Below the pieces are notes generated by a model. It was not told the DNA's origin, did no database searches, and saw only the letters and a list, made by a program, of their open reading frames with translations. This document shows positions 31,347-37,870 of a stretch of DNA of 37,870 nt, piece after piece. This DNA is from Anaerolineae bacterium. GTDB lineage: Bacteria > Pseudomonadota > Alphaproteobacteria > DSM-16000 > Inquilinaceae. The DNA lies in contig JANQQD010000401.1 of assembly GCA_028285185.1 (NCBI GenBank), positions 1 through 37,870 on the forward strand, given 5' to 3'. Positions within the stretch are counted from its first letter, which is position 1; each line of letters starts with the position of its first letter. The position numbers and the translations under genes were made by a program.

Positions 31347-32183
31347 TCAGCGGTTCGCGATGCCCCACATGGCGAAGAGGTACTTGCGCACGGCGAAGAT
31401 GAAGATCAGCGCCGGCACGACGAGGATGAATCCGCCGGCGAATTTCAGGTGCAGCGGCGCCTCGCCGAGCGTCTGCAGCAGGAACGCGGTCAGCGTCCTG
31501 TTTTCGATTGTGAGCACCGCTGCCGCGAAGACCTCGTTCCAGGAGATCACGAACGCGAAGATCGCAGAGGCGGTGATGCCGGGCAGGATCAGCGGCAGGA
31601 CCACCTTGGTGAAGGCCGTGACCCGTGTGCAGCCGAGCGTCCAGGCTGCCTCCTCCAGCTCCACCGGGATGCCGGAGAAGAGCGAGAAGGTGATGAGCAC
31701 GGCGAAGGGGATCGCCAGCGTTGTGTGAACGAGGGCGAGTCCGAAGGCGGAGTCGTCGATGCCCGTGCGGATGAAGAGCACGGCGAGCGGAAGTGCCAGA
31801 AGCGGCAGTGGGAAGGCCCGGGTCAACAGGATCAAGAGCCGGAACAGCTCCTTGCCCCGGAAGTCGAACCGGGACAGCGCGTAGCCCGCGGGCGCACCGA
31901 TCAAGATCGACATCACCATCGTCATCGCGGCCACGATCACGGAGTTCTTGAGCGCGGAGAGGATGCCCTCGAACCGCGCGAAGAACTCCAGGCTGCCGAG
32001 GTCGAACTCCGGCAGGAACGCTTTCGGGAAGCTGTTGACCGTGTCCGGAGAAGACAGCGTGTTGATCAGCAGGAAGTAGAGCGGGACGATCACCCAGGCG
32101 CAGAGCAGTACGATCGAACCAAGATAGACATAGCGCCCGGCCTTTCTCGTGACGCCAGTGGTCGCGACGGCTGCGTCGGTCAT
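31347..32183 (-). CDS. Sugar ABC transporter permease, MalG-type
   Basis: A 278-residue inner-membrane permease with six hydrophobic helices. The coupling motif EEAAWTLGCTRVTAFTKVVLPLILPGI (EAA loop) contacts the ATPase. The long periplasmic segment after helix 1 (SSPDTVNSFPKAFLPEF) and the C-terminal FAVRKYLFAMWGIANR are typical of the MalG branch. Its start overlaps the stop of the partner permease by 4 bases. Confidence 0.92.
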   Translation of the reverse strand: MTDAAVATTGVTRKAGRYVYLGSIVLLCAWVIVPLYFLLINTLSSPDTVNSFPKAFLPEFDLGSLEFFARFEGILSALKNSVIVAAMTMVMSILIGAPAGYALSRFDFRGKELFRLLILLTRAFPLPLLALPLAVLFIRTGIDDSAFGLALVHTTLAIPFAVLITFSLFSGIPVELEEAAWTLGCTRVTAFTKVVLPLILPGITASAIFAFVISWNEVFAAAVLTIENRTLTAFLLQTLGEAPLHLKFAGGFILVVPALIFIFAVRKYLFAMWGIANR

Positions 32184-33025
32184 ATCGTGGCTCCTTTCGG
32201 AACGCGCAGGACGCGCAGGATGACGAGGGTGAAGCCGATCGAGATGGCGAGCACGAAGAGCGCCAGCGCCGCGGCCGCCCCGCTGTTCAGCAGGTCGAAC
32301 TGGTAGGCGTAGATTTCTCCCATCAGGACCGGGAACAGCGATCCGCCGAGGGCCGCCACCACCGCGAAGACCTCGAAGGCGAGAACGACGCGGAGAATGA
32401 GTGCGGTCTGCAGGGACGGCCGCAGCAGCGGCAGCGTCACCCAGAGGAAGCGCTTCCAGCGCGAGGCGCCGAAGACCTCCGCGGCCTCATGGTACTCCTT
32501 CGGGATGAGCCCGATGCCCGCAACAAGGATGACCAGCATGATCGCCGTTGCGCGCCAGATCTCGGCCAAGGCGATGGCAATGAAAACGATCAGCGGGCTC
32601 TGATAGGAAAGGAACGTCACCGGCCGGTCGACGAGGCCGAGCCCGCTCATCATCGAGTTGAGGAAGCCCGACTGCTCGAAGATGGCGAGCCAGATGATGC
32701 CGGCCGCGAGATCAGAGATGCCAAGGGGTATGGTCCAGACATAGAGGATCAGGCTGCGGCCGCGCTGCATCCTGTTGACCATGGTGGCCATCAGAAGCGC
32801 CAGGGCGAGCTGGACCGGCACCACCGCGGCTGCAAGCAACAGCGTGTTCTGCAGCGAGATCGGGAACTTCCAATGGTCCACCACGTCCCGGAAGTTTTCC
32901 AGCGAGAAGCCGTTGTCCGAGATGAAAGCCTGCTGGGAGACGAGCACGAAAGGGTAGAGAAAAAACGCAAACAGAAACAGCGTGACAGGCAGGATCAGGA
33001 CATAGGGGATCAGTCGCGGGTTCAT
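32180..33025 (-). CDS. Sugar ABC transporter permease, MalF-type
   Basis: A 281-residue inner-membrane permease with six helices and the coupling loop YHEAAEVFGASRWKRFLWVTLPLLRP. The N-terminus PRLIPYVLILPVTLFLFAFFLYPF is a typical first helix of the MalF/UgpA group, without the extra MalF domain. ATG 33025 has GAGGAGAG upstream; an in-frame extension to 33118 runs through the intergenic hairpin and is rejected. It pairs with the MalG-type gene, to which it is translationally coupled. Confidence 0.92.
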   Translation of the reverse strand: MNPRLIPYVLILPVTLFLFAFFLYPFVLVSQQAFISDNGFSLENFRDVVDHWKFPISLQNTLLLAAAVVPVQLALALLMATMVNRMQRGRSLILYVWTIPLGISDLAAGIIWLAIFEQSGFLNSMMSGLGLVDRPVTFLSYQSPLIVFIAIALAEIWRATAIMLVILVAGIGLIPKEYHEAAEVFGASRWKRFLWVTLPLLRPSLQTALILRVVLAFEVFAVVAALGGSLFPVLMGEIYAYQFDLLNSGAAAALALFVLAISIGFTLVILRVLRVPKGATI

Positions 33026-33088
33026 TGACCGCTCTCCTCTCGGCTGGAGCGCCGGGCGTACGGGGGCCGCAATCCAATGGCGAGAGTG

Positions 33089-33116
33089 GATCCGGGCCGC
33101 GCGTGCGCCCCGGATC
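33089..33116 (-). promoter_or_regulatory. Intergenic hairpin between binding-protein and permease genes
   Basis: A perfect 8-bp inverted repeat, GATCCGGG (33089-33096) and CCCGGATC (33109-33116), with a GC-rich 12-base loop. It lies in the 121-base gap after the binding-protein gene and has no T-run. It probably stabilises the upstream mRNA or partially attenuates, giving more binding protein than permease, as is known for maltose-type operons. Confidence 0.55.
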
Positions 33117-33146
33117 ACCGTTCAGTTGCCGGTCGTAGCCCGGAGA

Positions 33147-34415
33147 CTATTCGACCGGGCAGGCGCCTTCGGAGGGCGCATCAGGCGCCCAGCAGGGGGC
33201 ACCGGACTCCTCCATGATCTCGGCCAGCCGGTCGCGCTGATCGTCGAGCACGCGGCGAATGTCCTGACGCGCCAGGATGATCCTCTCGAACGTGTCGACG
33301 TAGATCCGGTTGAACTCGCCGCCGCGTTCGCCGAGACCGGATGGCAGGAGCCCGGGATTTGCATCCGGCGACGCGCTCATCTTCGCGATCGCCTCGCCCG
33401 CGGCCTGAACGGCCGGCGGCAGGTCGTCGGGCAGTTCCACCTCAACGACGGGGAAGAAACTCGTCGCGCGCAGGGTCGCGATCTGGGTCTCCGGAGCCAG
33501 CAGGTATTCCACGAGTGCCCGCGATTCCTCCATGTTCGGCGCCGTTGCGGGAATGGCGACGCCGGCGAGAACGGGCATGAAGCCGCGACCCGACGGGCCG
33601 GCGGGGGCGGGGAAGGCGACGAAATCGTCCGGTCGTTCGTTGAAGGCCTGCGCCAGCCTGGAGCTATGGTCGAACACGATCCATGCGTCGCCGGACAGAA
33701 GCTGCTCCTGCATGAAGGAGAAATTGGTCGAGGCGGGGTTCGTATGCTCCCACAGCTCGCGGAACTTCTCCCAGGCTGTGACCGCCTCATCCGACGCGAA
33801 GGTGCGGACGACGCCATTGGTGAACGACGGATAGAGATAGCCCTGGAAGAACCGGTGCCTCAGCCCGTCGGGGCCCGCAGGGAAACCGAACTTGGGATCG
33901 CCCGTTGCCTCGTGGACGTTGGCGGCCCATTCGATCAACTGGTCGTAGGTCAGAGCATCGATGTCAGCGCCTTCGGGAAGGTACGGCAGCGCCTCCCGGT
34001 TGGCGGCCATGATGTAGCTCGCCTGCATCCAGGGGATGTATTGCATCTGGCCGGTGCCGAGGCGGGCGAGGTCGTTGAACGTATCGCTGGCGGCAACCAG
34101 ACCGAGATCATCCAGATCAACGAGAGTGTCCGGGTCCATCGCCGAGAAGGCCCCGTGCAGAGCGCCGAGCACACCGATTGTTCCCGAGCCCGCTTCGATT
34201 TCAGCCCGGAGGCGGGTCACCCACGGGCCATCTTCGTTGGGTTGGTAATCGACGGCGCCGTCAAACCCGCTTAGCACGACTTCCCGCATTGCCTGCGCTT
34301 CTTCAGCCGGGCGGGCCTGCGTTGACCAGAACAGGACGTCGGCCTGTGCGGCGGTTGCGAATCCGATAACGGCGACGCATGACGCCGCGCGGGCAAAGTA
34401 CGAACCTCGTGGCAT
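33147..34415 (-). CDS. Carbohydrate ABC transporter substrate-binding protein
   Basis: A 422-residue periplasmic binding protein of the extracellular solute-binding family 1. A signal peptide (PRGSYFARAASCVAVIGFATAAQA) ends with a good AQA cleavage site before DVLFWST. The mature protein shows the family block DHSSRLAQAFN and VLAGVAIPATAPNMEESRALVEYLLAPETQ. The C-terminal tail carries two cysteines (GAPCW and GACPVE) that may form a disulfide. The ATG at 34415 is supported by GGGAGG six bases upstream. It opens the leftward operon and is divergent from the LacI gene, whose probable operator lies about 160 bases upstream. The ligand is not readable but is inferred to be a glycoside. Confidence 0.9.
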   Translation of the reverse strand: MPRGSYFARAASCVAVIGFATAAQADVLFWSTQARPAEEAQAMREVVLSGFDGAVDYQPNEDGPWVTRLRAEIEAGSGTIGVLGALHGAFSAMDPDTLVDLDDLGLVAASDTFNDLARLGTGQMQYIPWMQASYIMAANREALPYLPEGADIDALTYDQLIEWAANVHEATGDPKFGFPAGPDGLRHRFFQGYLYPSFTNGVVRTFASDEAVTAWEKFRELWEHTNPASTNFSFMQEQLLSGDAWIVFDHSSRLAQAFNERPDDFVAFPAPAGPSGRGFMPVLAGVAIPATAPNMEESRALVEYLLAPETQIATLRATSFFPVVEVELPDDLPPAVQAAGEAIAKMSASPDANPGLLPSGLGERGGEFNRIYVDTFERIILARQDIRRVLDDQRDRLAEIMEESGAPCWAPDAPSEGACPVE

Positions 34416-34726
34416 GATTTCCTCCCAAAATTGAAGTGCATCGCCGGGTTCTTTCCCGACATCCGACATTGGTCAGTCGGTTCTCCAGCCTCCGTTTCGG
34501 GCTTCCGACCCTCCCTTGGTGCGACCTGACCACTGACTGGTTTCCGGCGGTTCGCGCCGACCTGATCAATGGTGATATAACGTTATACCTTATGTCAACC
34601 AAAATTGCGCCTTCTTTCGGCAGTCTGAGTCGGAGAGTCCTCAATCTACTCAGTTCTCTCTTGATATTCCGCCATAAATCAATCCAAATGGAGGTTCATC
34701 GTTATATCGTTGTTGAGGGCAATCCA
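34416..34726. other. Divergent regulatory region, binding protein and LacI genes
   Basis: A gap of 311 bases with no gene. It is markedly more AT-rich than its surroundings from about 34570 to 34720 and contains the operator described at 34576-34587, the half-site at 34700-34706 and a leftward TTGACA. Open frames through it are in-frame extensions of the two flanking genes without family sequence. Confidence 0.7.
34576..34587. promoter_or_regulatory. LacI-family operator and promoter of the transport operon
   Basis: The perfect palindrome TATAACGTTATA has the central CG typical of LacI/PurR-family sites. A leftward -35 hexamer TTGACA lies just upstream at 34593-34598 (reads TGTCAA on the plus strand), placing the palindrome in the spacer and -10 region of the binding-protein promoter, where a repressor would block transcription. 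The -10 itself is weak. A half-site CGTTATA recurs at 34700-34706, close to the LacI start, suggesting autoregulation. Confidence 0.7.
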
Positions 34727-35764
34727 ATGGCAGCCAAGCCGACGCTCAGCACCGTCGCGCGGGAAGCTGGCGTCTCGATTCCGACGGTGAGCCAGGTCAT
34801 TCGCGGTACCGGCAGGATCTCCGACAAGACCCGCAAGAAGGTCATGCAGGCCGCCAAGAAGCTCAACTACGTGCCGGATTCGCGCGCCGCCTCGATGCGA
34901 TCCGGTGAGAACCGTGAGATCGGCTTTGCGATCAACCAGTTATGGAACCCGTTCAATGCCGAGGTCTTCAGCGGCGTGGTCGACCAGCTTGAGAGAGAAG
35001 GCTACTTGGTCTCCGTTCTCGATACCCGGGACGACGCCGATCGTCAGTTCCGTCATCTTGAGGCCTTCATCAGCCATGGCCGCGGGGGGCTTCTGTGGGT
35101 GCCGGCGCTGTCGACCACGGACGAGACGTTCAAGCTTCTCAAAACGCATGGCATTCCGACCGTCGCGTTCCTGCGTCCAGCCGGGCGGGAGATCGACTAT
35201 GTCGGTATCCGCAACGCGGAGGCGATTTCGATGGCGACCGGCCACCTCGCGGATCTGGGCCACAAACACATCGCCTATCTCGGTGGCACGGGGATGGCCT
35301 ATGTCCGCGAGCAACGGATCGCCGGTTACCGTCAGACCATGGCGGAGCGGGGGCTTGGGCCGGTTGTCGTGTGGGATTCCCCGGACAACAAGCTGGCTGG
35401 ACTTGATGCGATCATGAGCCTGCGCCTCGCCCATCCGGATACCACCGCGATCGTGTGCAATGGCGACATGGTGGCGCTCGGGGCCTGTCTTGGCCTCTTA
35501 CGGTCAGGGCTGTGGCCGGGTCGCGAAATCTCGGTCATAGGCTTTGACGATGTCAGCGATGCCGCTGCCGCAATGCCGCCACTGACGACGATGGCCGTCT
35601 CGCCGCAGAGGCTCGGACGCAAGCTGGCGCAGGTTCTGCTGAACCGGATCCAGGTGCCGGACATGCCGGCGAGTGTGACCGAAATCTCTGCCGAACTGAT
35701 CATTCGTGACACGACCGGTGTGGCCGAGGAGCACAGCCTCAGCGCTGACGATCAAGTATGTTGA
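34727..35764 (+). CDS. LacI-family transcriptional repressor
   Basis: A 345-residue LacI-type regulator. The helix-turn-helix and hinge are STVAREAGVSIPTVSQVIRG and KVMQAAKKLNYVPDSRAASMRSG; here the usual hinge sequence (xRAARxLx) is replaced by SRAASMRSG. The rest is a periplasmic-binding-like sugar-sensing domain, with HKHIAYLGG and ISVIGFDDV blocks. ATG 34727 has GAGGG just upstream; a longer in-frame extension to 34436 crosses the operator and is rejected. It probably represses the divergent transport operon through the palindrome at 34576-34587 and itself. Its 3' end overlaps the convergent AGE gene by 26 bases. Confidence 0.9.
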   Translation: MAAKPTLSTVAREAGVSIPTVSQVIRGTGRISDKTRKKVMQAAKKLNYVPDSRAASMRSGENREIGFAINQLWNPFNAEVFSGVVDQLEREGYLVSVLDTRDDADRQFRHLEAFISHGRGGLLWVPALSTTDETFKLLKTHGIPTVAFLRPAGREIDYVGIRNAEAISMATGHLADLGHKHIAYLGGTGMAYVREQRIAGYRQTMAERGLGPVVVWDSPDNKLAGLDAIMSLRLAHPDTTAIVCNGDMVALGACLGLLRSGLWPGREISVIGFDDVSDAAAAMPPLTTMAVSPQRLGRKLAQVLLNRIQVPDMPASVTEISAELIIRDTTGVAEEHSLSADDQVC

Positions 35765-36938
35765 GAACCTCATAGCAGGCTCCCATCGTGTGATAATCGG
35801 TCTTGCCTGCCGGGCTCTTCTTATCGTCGTACCTGTTGTTTTGCCGGTCCAGGATCCGGTACCACGCCCCGTACCGATGATCGATCATGTACTCCCAGCA
35901 ATAGCGCCAGATCCGGTCGTACCAGTCCCAATACTGCTGCTCGCCAGTTTGGTCGGCGAGGAGGGCTGCAGCCGCAAGGGTTTCCGCCTGGACCCAGAAG
36001 TACTTGTCGCCGTCACAGATGCGGCGATCCGGCGCGAAGCCATAGCAGATGCCGCCGAACTCATCGTCCCAGGCTGAGGCCAGCGCGCGATCGAACAGGC
36101 GTCTCGCCGTCGGCAGCATCCAGTCTTCCTCTCGATGCCGCGCGAGAACCAGCAGAAGCTTGGCCCACTCTGTCTGATGGCCGGGCTGGAAGCCCCAAGG
36201 ACGGAACAGATGCTTCGGGTCGTCCCTGTTGTAATCCCAATCCACCTGCCAGCTTGGATCGTAGTGTTCCCAGATCAGGCCGTCGCCCTGCGCCGCCAGA
36301 TCTGAGGTCACTCGCCGGGCGAGCGTATGGGCACGATCCAGGAACTTCCGGTCACCCGTTTCCTCGAATGCTGCCAGCATCGCCTCACAGCTGTGCATGT
36401 TGGCGTTCTGACCCCGATACGGCGATGTCGTCTGCCAGTCGGGGCTGATCTCGTCCTTGTAGAGTTCGTCCTCCGCCGACCAGAAGTGGCGCTCCATCAG
36501 CTGCCAGCTCTCTTCCAGATCCGCCGCCGCGTCCGCGATCCCGGCGCCAAGCGCCTTGGCGAAGGCGAGCGTCACGAACGCCATGCCATAGCAATGGTTC
36601 GTTCCGTCCAGCGTCTGTTGGCCGTCGAGGAGCCAGGCGTAGCCGCCGGTCACCGGATTGCGGTGTGCGCTGCGGAGGAAAGCGAGGCCGTGGCGGGCCG
36701 CTTCAAGGTAGTCCGCGCGGCCGAAGAAGCGGGCAGCCATCGCGTAGTTGAAGACGAAGCGCGTGCTGCTTACGAGGTGCCGGGTCGTGGCGTCGTAGAC
36801 GCTGCCATCGTCCAGGAAATGCTGGAAGAAGCCGCCATTGCCCCGGTCGATGCAGCGCGGGTGGTAGAAGCCCATGATGCTCTCGATGTGCCGAACCAGG
36901 AAGGTCCGGTCACGGAAGCCTGGATTGTCGCCAGTCAT
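35739..36938 (-). CDS. AGE-family epimerase/isomerase (mannose isomerase-like)
   Basis: A 399-residue (alpha/alpha)6-barrel enzyme of the N-acylglucosamine 2-epimerase superfamily. Active-site blocks are RGQNANMHSCEAM, then RPWGFQPGHQTEWAK and KYFWVQAETLAAA; these carry the His pair used for proton abstraction and are closest to D-mannose isomerases that convert mannose to fructose. GGYAWLLDGQ early in the protein is also typical. ATG 36938 has GAGGAAA upstream. It lies 137 bases downstream of the tetR gene on the same strand and overlaps the LacI stop by 26 bases, convergently. In the cassette it could channel the hexose freed by the glycosidase (inference). Confidence 0.87.
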   Translation of the reverse strand: MTGDNPGFRDRTFLVRHIESIMGFYHPRCIDRGNGGFFQHFLDDGSVYDATTRHLVSSTRFVFNYAMAARFFGRADYLEAARHGLAFLRSAHRNPVTGGYAWLLDGQQTLDGTNHCYGMAFVTLAFAKALGAGIADAAADLEESWQLMERHFWSAEDELYKDEISPDWQTTSPYRGQNANMHSCEAMLAAFEETGDRKFLDRAHTLARRVTSDLAAQGDGLIWEHYDPSWQVDWDYNRDDPKHLFRPWGFQPGHQTEWAKLLLVLARHREEDWMLPTARRLFDRALASAWDDEFGGICYGFAPDRRICDGDKYFWVQAETLAAAALLADQTGEQQYWDWYDRIWRYCWEYMIDHRYGAWYRILDRQNNRYDDKKSPAGKTDYHTMGACYEVLNILDRQR

Positions 36939-37075
36939 CGGCTTGCTTTCCTCTGCGACGCACGACCTGTCATGCCGCAGCGTCTGGACGCTGTGAATTC
37001 GGTCCGGGGACGTACAGCTCGAGGGTCTCCAGATGCCCTATGCATCGCCCCTCCGGTCATCCTGAGACGGCGGAC

Positions 37076-37741
37076 CTAAACCCTGAGGTACCCCAGCACC
37101 ACGTCCACAGCGTGCTGTTCGCGCGTAGCCATGGCGGGCTCGCTGGCGAGGTCGGTGGCGAAGATGGTCGACAGCGTGTGAATGTTGGAGAGGTAGAAAT
37201 AGGTGAGGCCGGCGATGGAGATGTAGAGCTGGATGGGGTCGACGCCGCGGCGGAACTGGCCCTCGTCCGCGCCGCGTTCCAGCAGCTCGGCGATCTGGGC
37301 GATCAGCGGGGAATGCATCGTGGGAATCGTCGAAAGCTGCTTCAGGTATTCGCCCTTGTGCATGTTCTCGTCGTTCAACAGGCGCATGAACCACGGGTTG
37401 GCGACGAAATGGCGGAAGGTGAAGCGCACCAGGCGCTCCATCGCGTCGGTCGGCCCGAGATCGGCCAGGTGCAGCTCTTGCTCACCCGCACGGATCGCCT
37501 CATAGGCGCGGGCCAGCACCTCCAGATACAGCGCCTCTTTGTTGCCGAAGTAATGGTAGAGCAGGCGCTTGTTGCCGCCGGACAGCTCGGCAATGCGGTC
37601 CACGCGCGCGCCGTCCAGTCCGCGGTCGGAGAATTCCTGCCGGGCGGCGGCCAGAATGCGCTCCTGCATGCGTTCCGGATCGCGCTTGCGGCGGGCCTTT
37701 TCGTTGGTGTTCCCGTCACCGGGCGGCTGATCGACAGCCAT
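37076..37741 (-). CDS. TetR-family transcriptional regulator (intact copy)
   Basis: A 221-residue TetR regulator. The N-terminal helix-turn-helix is RDPERMQERILAAARQEF followed by GARVDRIAELSGGNKRLLYHYFGNKEALY, the canonical TetR block. The ligand domain contains RLLNDENMHKGEYLKQL and closes with VVLGYLRV. The ATG at 37741 has GGAGAAGG upstream. A degraded copy of the last 83 residues lies at 28615-28869. Being upstream of the AGE gene and near a divergent rightward promoter at the window edge, it may regulate either; the sequence does not decide. Confidence 0.9.
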   Translation of the reverse strand: MAVDQPPGDGNTNEKARRKRDPERMQERILAAARQEFSDRGLDGARVDRIAELSGGNKRLLYHYFGNKEALYLEVLARAYEAIRAGEQELHLADLGPTDAMERLVRFTFRHFVANPWFMRLLNDENMHKGEYLKQLSTIPTMHSPLIAQIAELLERGADEGQFRRGVDPIQLYISIAGLTYFYLSNIHTLSTIFATDLASEPAMATREQHAVDVVLGYLRV

Positions 37742-37763
37742 GGGCCTTCTCCGCTAACCTCAA

Positions 37764-37780
37764 GGCCGCATGGCGCGGCC
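37764..37780. promoter_or_regulatory. Perfect inverted repeat upstream of tetR
   Basis: GGCCGC-ATGGC-GCGGCC lies 22 bases before the TetR start codon, within its untranslated leader or promoter. A TetR dimer site or a leader hairpin are both possible. Confidence 0.4.
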
Positions 37781-37809
37781 GAAGTTTTCACCTCTTGGTT
37801 ACTTCTTTC

Positions 37810-37838
37810 TTGACAGGCTGAGCCAGCAGGTCACAAAT
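37810..37838 (+). promoter_or_regulatory. Candidate rightward promoter at window edge
   Basis: TTGACA (37810-37815), a 17-base spacer and ACAAAT (37833-37838). It would drive a gene beyond the right edge, divergent from tetR. The -35 is perfect and the -10 matches at four of six positions. Confidence 0.4.
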
Positions 37839-37870
37839 GACAAGGAAAAACAACGTCCCAATCGATCCAG

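Noticed and set aside
30118..31728. 536-codon plus-strand open frame opposite the ABC ATPase and permease genes
   Set aside because: Antisense to ATPase and permease genes with complete motifs; composition and lack of start signal mark it as a shadow.
37040..37813. 257-codon plus-strand open frame opposite tetR
   Set aside because: It covers the reverse of a canonical TetR gene. A related antisense reading also appears opposite the tetR relic at 28.6 kb, as expected from copied sequence rather than a second gene.
1..37870. CRISPR arrays, insertion sequences, integrons, phage genes or replication origins
   Set aside because: I saw no regularly spaced repeats, transposase or integrase motifs, or phage structural genes anywhere in the window.

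Overview
The window is a high-GC (roughly two-thirds G+C), densely coded stretch of bacterial chromosome. It is most likely from an alphaproteobacterium, judging by codon use, the tRNA-Asn sequence, many short intergenic gaps with ATGA/GTGA overlaps, and the mix of ABC sugar uptake, Rieske oxygenase, enolase-superfamily and Gfo/Idh genes. Nothing fixes the genus. There is no phage, transposase or CRISPR array, but two decayed gene copies (28.6 kb and 30.2 kb) show that the right-hand third has been rearranged.

Region 1 (1-7.3 kb, + strand): the 3' end of an amidase gene, then a tightly packed operon. It encodes an Fe(II)/2-oxoglutarate Asp/Asn-hydroxylase-like enzyme, an alpha/beta hydrolase, a P-loop protein resembling DUF1611/dethiobiotin synthetase, a fused permease-ATPase ABC exporter, and a sensor histidine kinase that ends at a clear rho-independent terminator. 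An OmpR-type response regulator follows as its own unit. I do not recognise this combination as a described system. It looks like synthesis, export and sensing of a small hydroxylated molecule.

Region 2 (7.3-16.3 kb): a LysR regulator divergent from a VOC protein plus a three-module oxidoreductase (PNPOx-like, flavodoxin-reductase-like and 2Fe-2S ferredoxin); a secreted paralogue of the first alpha/beta hydrolase; a NADAR N-glycosidase; a PAS-like protein; a DMT exporter divergent from a MarR regulator with a palindrome at its start codon; a winged-helix/TPR regulator; and tRNA-Asn (GTT).

Region 3 (16.4-20.8 kb, - strand): a four-gene operon (TIM-barrel isomerase, long enolase-superfamily enzyme, Gfo/Idh dehydrogenase, second TIM-barrel isomerase), probably catabolic for a sugar, sugar acid or cyclitol.

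Region 4 (21.1-28.3 kb): two back-to-back operons. Leftward are a nitrilase-superfamily amidohydrolase, an NAD(P)-dependent SDR/epimerase and two tandem paralogous Rieske oxygenases. Rightward are an alpha-oxoamine synthase and a GNAT-type acyltransferase with overlapping ends. The synthase + acyltransferase + SDR trio resembles the bacterial ceramide (sphingolipid) pathway of Caulobacter (Spt, bCerS, CerR). The Rieske pair would then be candidate lipid-modifying enzymes.

Region 5 (28.6-37.9 kb): a carbohydrate uptake cassette. A binding protein, two permeases, an ATPase and a GH63-type glycosidase run leftward. A LacI regulator diverges from the binding protein across a palindromic operator. 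An AGE-type mannose isomerase/epimerase and a TetR regulator follow. The most economical reading is uptake and cleavage of a mannosyl- or glucosyl-glycerate-like solute, with isomerisation of the freed hexose. Fragments of a second tetR and a second AGE gene lie on the left flank of the cassette.
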